Origin: Gloeocapsa sp. DLM2.Bin57
GTDB taxonomy: Bacteria; Cyanobacteriota; Cyanobacteriia; Cyanobacteriales; Gloeocapsaceae
Reading direction: 5' to 3'
Length of the DNA stretch: 64,000 bases
Assembly (NCBI GenBank): GCA_007693955.1
Contig: RECR01000037.1
Location: forward strand, 39,498 to 103,497
The translations under genes were made by a program, and so were the position numbers. Positions 62,057 through 64,000 of the stretch are shown here, one piece after another. Each line of letters opens with the position of its first letter. Position 1 is the stretch's first letter. The notes beneath the pieces were generated by a model. The model was not told the DNA's origin and did not search any database. It saw nothing but the letters and a program-made list of their open reading frames with translations.

Positions 62057-62579
62057 TAACTCGACTTTGACCTACAAAAGAAAGACCTTGCTGAGAATCA
62101 GTACCAATCATTACAGCTTCTATGAATGGTTCTGAGATTTCAGACTCAGCAATCCATTCTACAATAAAATTAGCACCAGAGCCGCCTGTTGTATCATTTC
62201 TAGTCACAAAAAAGTCTGTTGAAGCTAATTGATTCAGTTGAATAGGTGATTCTAAATATTCTTTAACTAAATTCCCTTCTGAGTCATAATAACGTACAGA
62301 AGTAATAATCAGCGGTTGATTTAAGTCTGTATTGCGGATACTGAGAGTAACGGAAAGAGGAAAAATACTCTGACGATTTTGATGATAAATATGAGAATAG
62401 ACGGGGACATAAATAGTTTGTCCCATAACTATCTGAGTATTTTCATCAACGGTTACTTGTTGTTGTGGAGGAGAGATAACCGTCTGAGGTTGTGAGTTAA
62501 CAGCTGTCTCTGTTGAGTTACAAGATACCAGCAAAATTAAGGCAATAATTACTAAAAAATTAGCAGAGAATCTGATCAT
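62040..62579 (-). CDS. DUF3124 lipoprotein
   Basis: A 179-residue protein with a lipoprotein signal (IIALILLVSC, Cys20) and a DUF3124 domain: IYVPVYSHIYHQN, FPLSVTLSIRNTDLNQPLIITSVRYYDSEGNLVKEYLE and GGSGANFIVEWIAESEISEPFIEAVMIG. Probably in the periplasm, attached to the membrane. Function unknown. The start overlaps the sfsA 3' end by 20 bases, so it is translationally linked. Confidence 0.88.
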   Translation of the reverse strand: MIRFSANFLVIIALILLVSCNSTETAVNSQPQTVISPPQQQVTVDENTQIVMGQTIYVPVYSHIYHQNRQSIFPLSVTLSIRNTDLNQPLIITSVRYYDSEGNLVKEYLESPIQLNQLASTDFFVTRNDTTGGSGANFIVEWIAESEISEPFIEAVMIGTDSQQGLSFVGQSRVIKTLP

Positions 62580-63300
62580 ATCTAACCTTTAAAACCTTTC
62601 CTAAATAGCGAATACCCTCTGGAGTGATCTCAAAAGGACAGGGTAAGATCATTAAACCACGTTGTTGGGCTTGTTGTAACAGTTGAGCATAAGTGCGATC
62701 GCATTGTACAGCGGGAGCAAATTCGCTACAATCATTACGATTAACAAAATAAAACATTACCGCTTTAGCTGTAGGTAACAGTGACATTAACTCTTGGAGG
62801 TGTTTTTGTCCCCTGGTAGTGATAGTATCGGGAAATAAAGCTAAATTACCTTCAGCGAGGGTGGTATTTTTCACTTCTAGATAAACTAAGGGATCCTTTT
62901 CCCCTTTAGATAAGAGAAAATCTACTCTACTTTTATTATTCACACCATAGGGAACTTCAGAGCGAATGTGTTCATAATAGGGGTTTAACTCAGGAAAAAT
63001 TCTCTCTCTCAGAGCTATTTTCATCACTCGATTAGGTAGACCCGTATTAACTCCTACCCAAGTATCTGGTTTAACCTGAACCATTTCCCAAGTGTAAGCT
63101 AATTTCCGTTGAGGATTATCACTCATAGAGACTTGTACTAAGCTTCCTGGTTGACATAATCCTGTCATAGAGCCAGTATTAGGACAATGAGCGGTTATTA
63201 CCTCTTGGTTAGACAATTCTATTTCAGCGAAAAAACGTTTATAACGTCTAATCAGAATTCCTGGGAGTAATTGGGGGTATCGGTAGATAAAATCAGTCAT
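62560..63300 (-). CDS. sfsA: SfsA-family protein
   Basis: A 246-residue SfsA protein with core PNTGSMTGLCQPGS, TWEMVQVKPDTWVGVNTGLPNR, RVDFLLSKGE and LVYLEVKNTTLAEGNLALFPDTITTRGQKHLQEL (PD-ExK nuclease-like). SfsA was named for sugar-fermentation stimulation and binds DNA; nuclease activity is proposed. The start shares one base with the stop of the GUN4-domain gene (TAATG). Confidence 0.95.
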   Translation of the reverse strand: MTDFIYRYPQLLPGILIRRYKRFFAEIELSNQEVITAHCPNTGSMTGLCQPGSLVQVSMSDNPQRKLAYTWEMVQVKPDTWVGVNTGLPNRVMKIALRERIFPELNPYYEHIRSEVPYGVNNKSRVDFLLSKGEKDPLVYLEVKNTTLAEGNLALFPDTITTRGQKHLQELMSLLPTAKAVMFYFVNRNDCSEFAPAVQCDRTYAQLLQQAQQRGLMILPCPFEITPEGIRYLGKVLKVRYDQILC

Positions 63301-64000
63301 TAGTTACACTGCTCTAGTCTTTGGACTATACCAGTAATAATAGGAGCTATTACAAAATTACTACCAGGTTCTAAAATCATACCCTGTGTCAAATCATCAG
63401 GGGGAGAGCCACAGGGGAGGTGTCCTGAAGGAGCATTTGCTCCAAAGACTATCTCAGAATAGTTTAACCATTTATTGTCAACTCGCCAACCTACCTGGTC
63501 ACAAAAACTCAACCACAGTTTTTTCGGGTGTTTAATTTCCTTTTCTAAGCTTTGATAAATACGTTTTTGAATACTAAAGCCAAACTTGCGTCTGCTCAAT
63601 TCTACCCATAACTGGTCAATAGTTTGAAGATCTCTGCAGGGAAAAGTGATGATATCTTGGTTACGCAACCATCCCTCTGGTTGACGATGACAGATTTCGA
63701 GCATTAAACGATAGGTTTCTTCGTCTGCTTCTTTATACTTACGGGAGGTTAATAGTGTTTTAAGTTGACTATAGTCAATACCGATATCACTAGCTAAAGT
63801 AATATTCTGACTAGGATTATGATAACTCACTCGGCTACGTCGATAACTAGTAGTTGAGGGAGGGCTTGAATCCTTATCCCTACCCTGACTACGATTAGAT
63901 GGTGTAGAATCCCTAGAAATTTCCTCTTTTCTCGGTTGATATTGAGGTTGAGGTTGGGGTTGATATTGAGGTTGGGGTTGATTTTGAGGTTGGGGTTGGG
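63300..64000 (-). CDS. GUN4-domain protein with Pro/Gln-rich linker (5' end outside window)
   Basis: The frame is open to the window edge, so the N terminus lies beyond it. The last 175 codons hold a GUN4 domain (LLTSRKYKEADEETYRLMLEI, LQTIDQLWVELSRRKFGFSIQKRIY, FCDQVGWR and FGANAPSGHLPCGSPP), the porphyrin-binding fold of the Mg-chelatase activator. Before it is a Ser/Arg-rich stretch and a low-complexity run of alternating Gln-Pro and Tyr-Gln (PQPQYQPQP). The linker suggests that another domain, such as a kinase or protease, precedes GUN4, as in many cyanobacterial multidomain GUN4 proteins. It ends at the sfsA start. Confidence 0.88.
   Translation of the reverse strand, partial: QPQPQNQPQPQYQPQPQPQYQPRKEEISRDSTPSNRSQGRDKDSSPPSTTSYRRSRVSYHNPSQNITLASDIGIDYSQLKTLLTSRKYKEADEETYRLMLEICHRQPEGWLRNQDIITFPCRDLQTIDQLWVELSRRKFGFSIQKRIYQSLEKEIKHPKKLWLSFCDQVGWRVDNKWLNYSEIVFGANAPSGHLPCGSPPDDLTQGMILEPGSNFVIAPIITGIVQRLEQCN

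Overview
The window is a 64 kb piece of a cyanobacterial chromosome. The evidence is a set of cyanobacterium-typical genes (chlM, crtP and crtB, raf1, a Ycf37-like TPR protein, DUF2949, DUF3124, DUF4359 and GUN4 proteins, a glycogen synthase), AT-rich DNA, and frequent copies of the HIP1 octamer (GCGATCGC, for example at 251-258 and 979-986), which is a hallmark of many cyanobacterial genomes. I cannot name the genus from the sequence alone. There is no prophage, complete insertion sequence, rRNA operon or CRISPR array. One tRNA gene (tRNA-His) is present.

Layout. 1-5,415: end of an alpha/beta hydrolase, a DUF255 thioredoxin-like protein, an ABC exporter and short-form hisG. 5,456-8,818: a tightly packed forward run of response regulator, TerB/Mo-nitrogenase-C-terminal protein, peroxiredoxin, chlM and panB. 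8,820-12,255: a small toxin-antitoxin-like pair, a rhomboid protease, DUF2949, a decayed cytochrome P450 and a TPR protein. 12,349-20,113: a DnaX with an RNase HI domain inside it, an EamA transporter, a DUF5752 plus trehalose-synthase-like pair, argF and two TerD-type genes. 20,210-30,590: Uma2, a cupin, tRNA-His, an Fe-S aldo/keto reductase, a bifunctional nuclease, riboflavin synthase, a desaturase/flavoprotein/desaturase cluster, then Hsp70 and HtrA in a head-to-head start-codon overlap.

30,587-42,524: DnaJ, murI, an AMIN-type amidase, two tandem near-identical cation/proton antiporters with the stump of a third, phosphoglucomutase, raf1, crtB and crtP. 42,593-49,436: Ycf37-like, a solute-binding protein, a Dam-type methylase with a MutH/Sau3AI-type endonuclease, L20/L35, aroE, decayed antitoxin genes and a GltS-like carrier. 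49,442-56,148: mnmE, a LivH-type permease, a CCA-adding enzyme, a PIN toxin with a 57-residue partner, and a DUF262/DUF1524 (GmrSD-like) protein. 56,228-64,000: an unusual class I glutamine-amidotransferase-like protein, glgA, hypAB, a DUF318 permease, small membrane proteins, DUF3124, sfsA and the C-terminal part of a GUN4-domain protein running off the edge.

Most of the window is core metabolism and photosynthesis. The accessory part is concentrated at about 36.7-37.2 kb, 44-47.5 kb and 53-56 kb, where restriction or defence genes, toxin-antitoxin genes and small pseudogenes lie close together. The most unusual single item is the DnaX-RNase HI fusion, which has a complete Asp-Glu-Asp-Asp active site. 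Next are the methylase/MutH-like pair facing a HIP1-rich genome, and the orphan amidotransferase-like protein.
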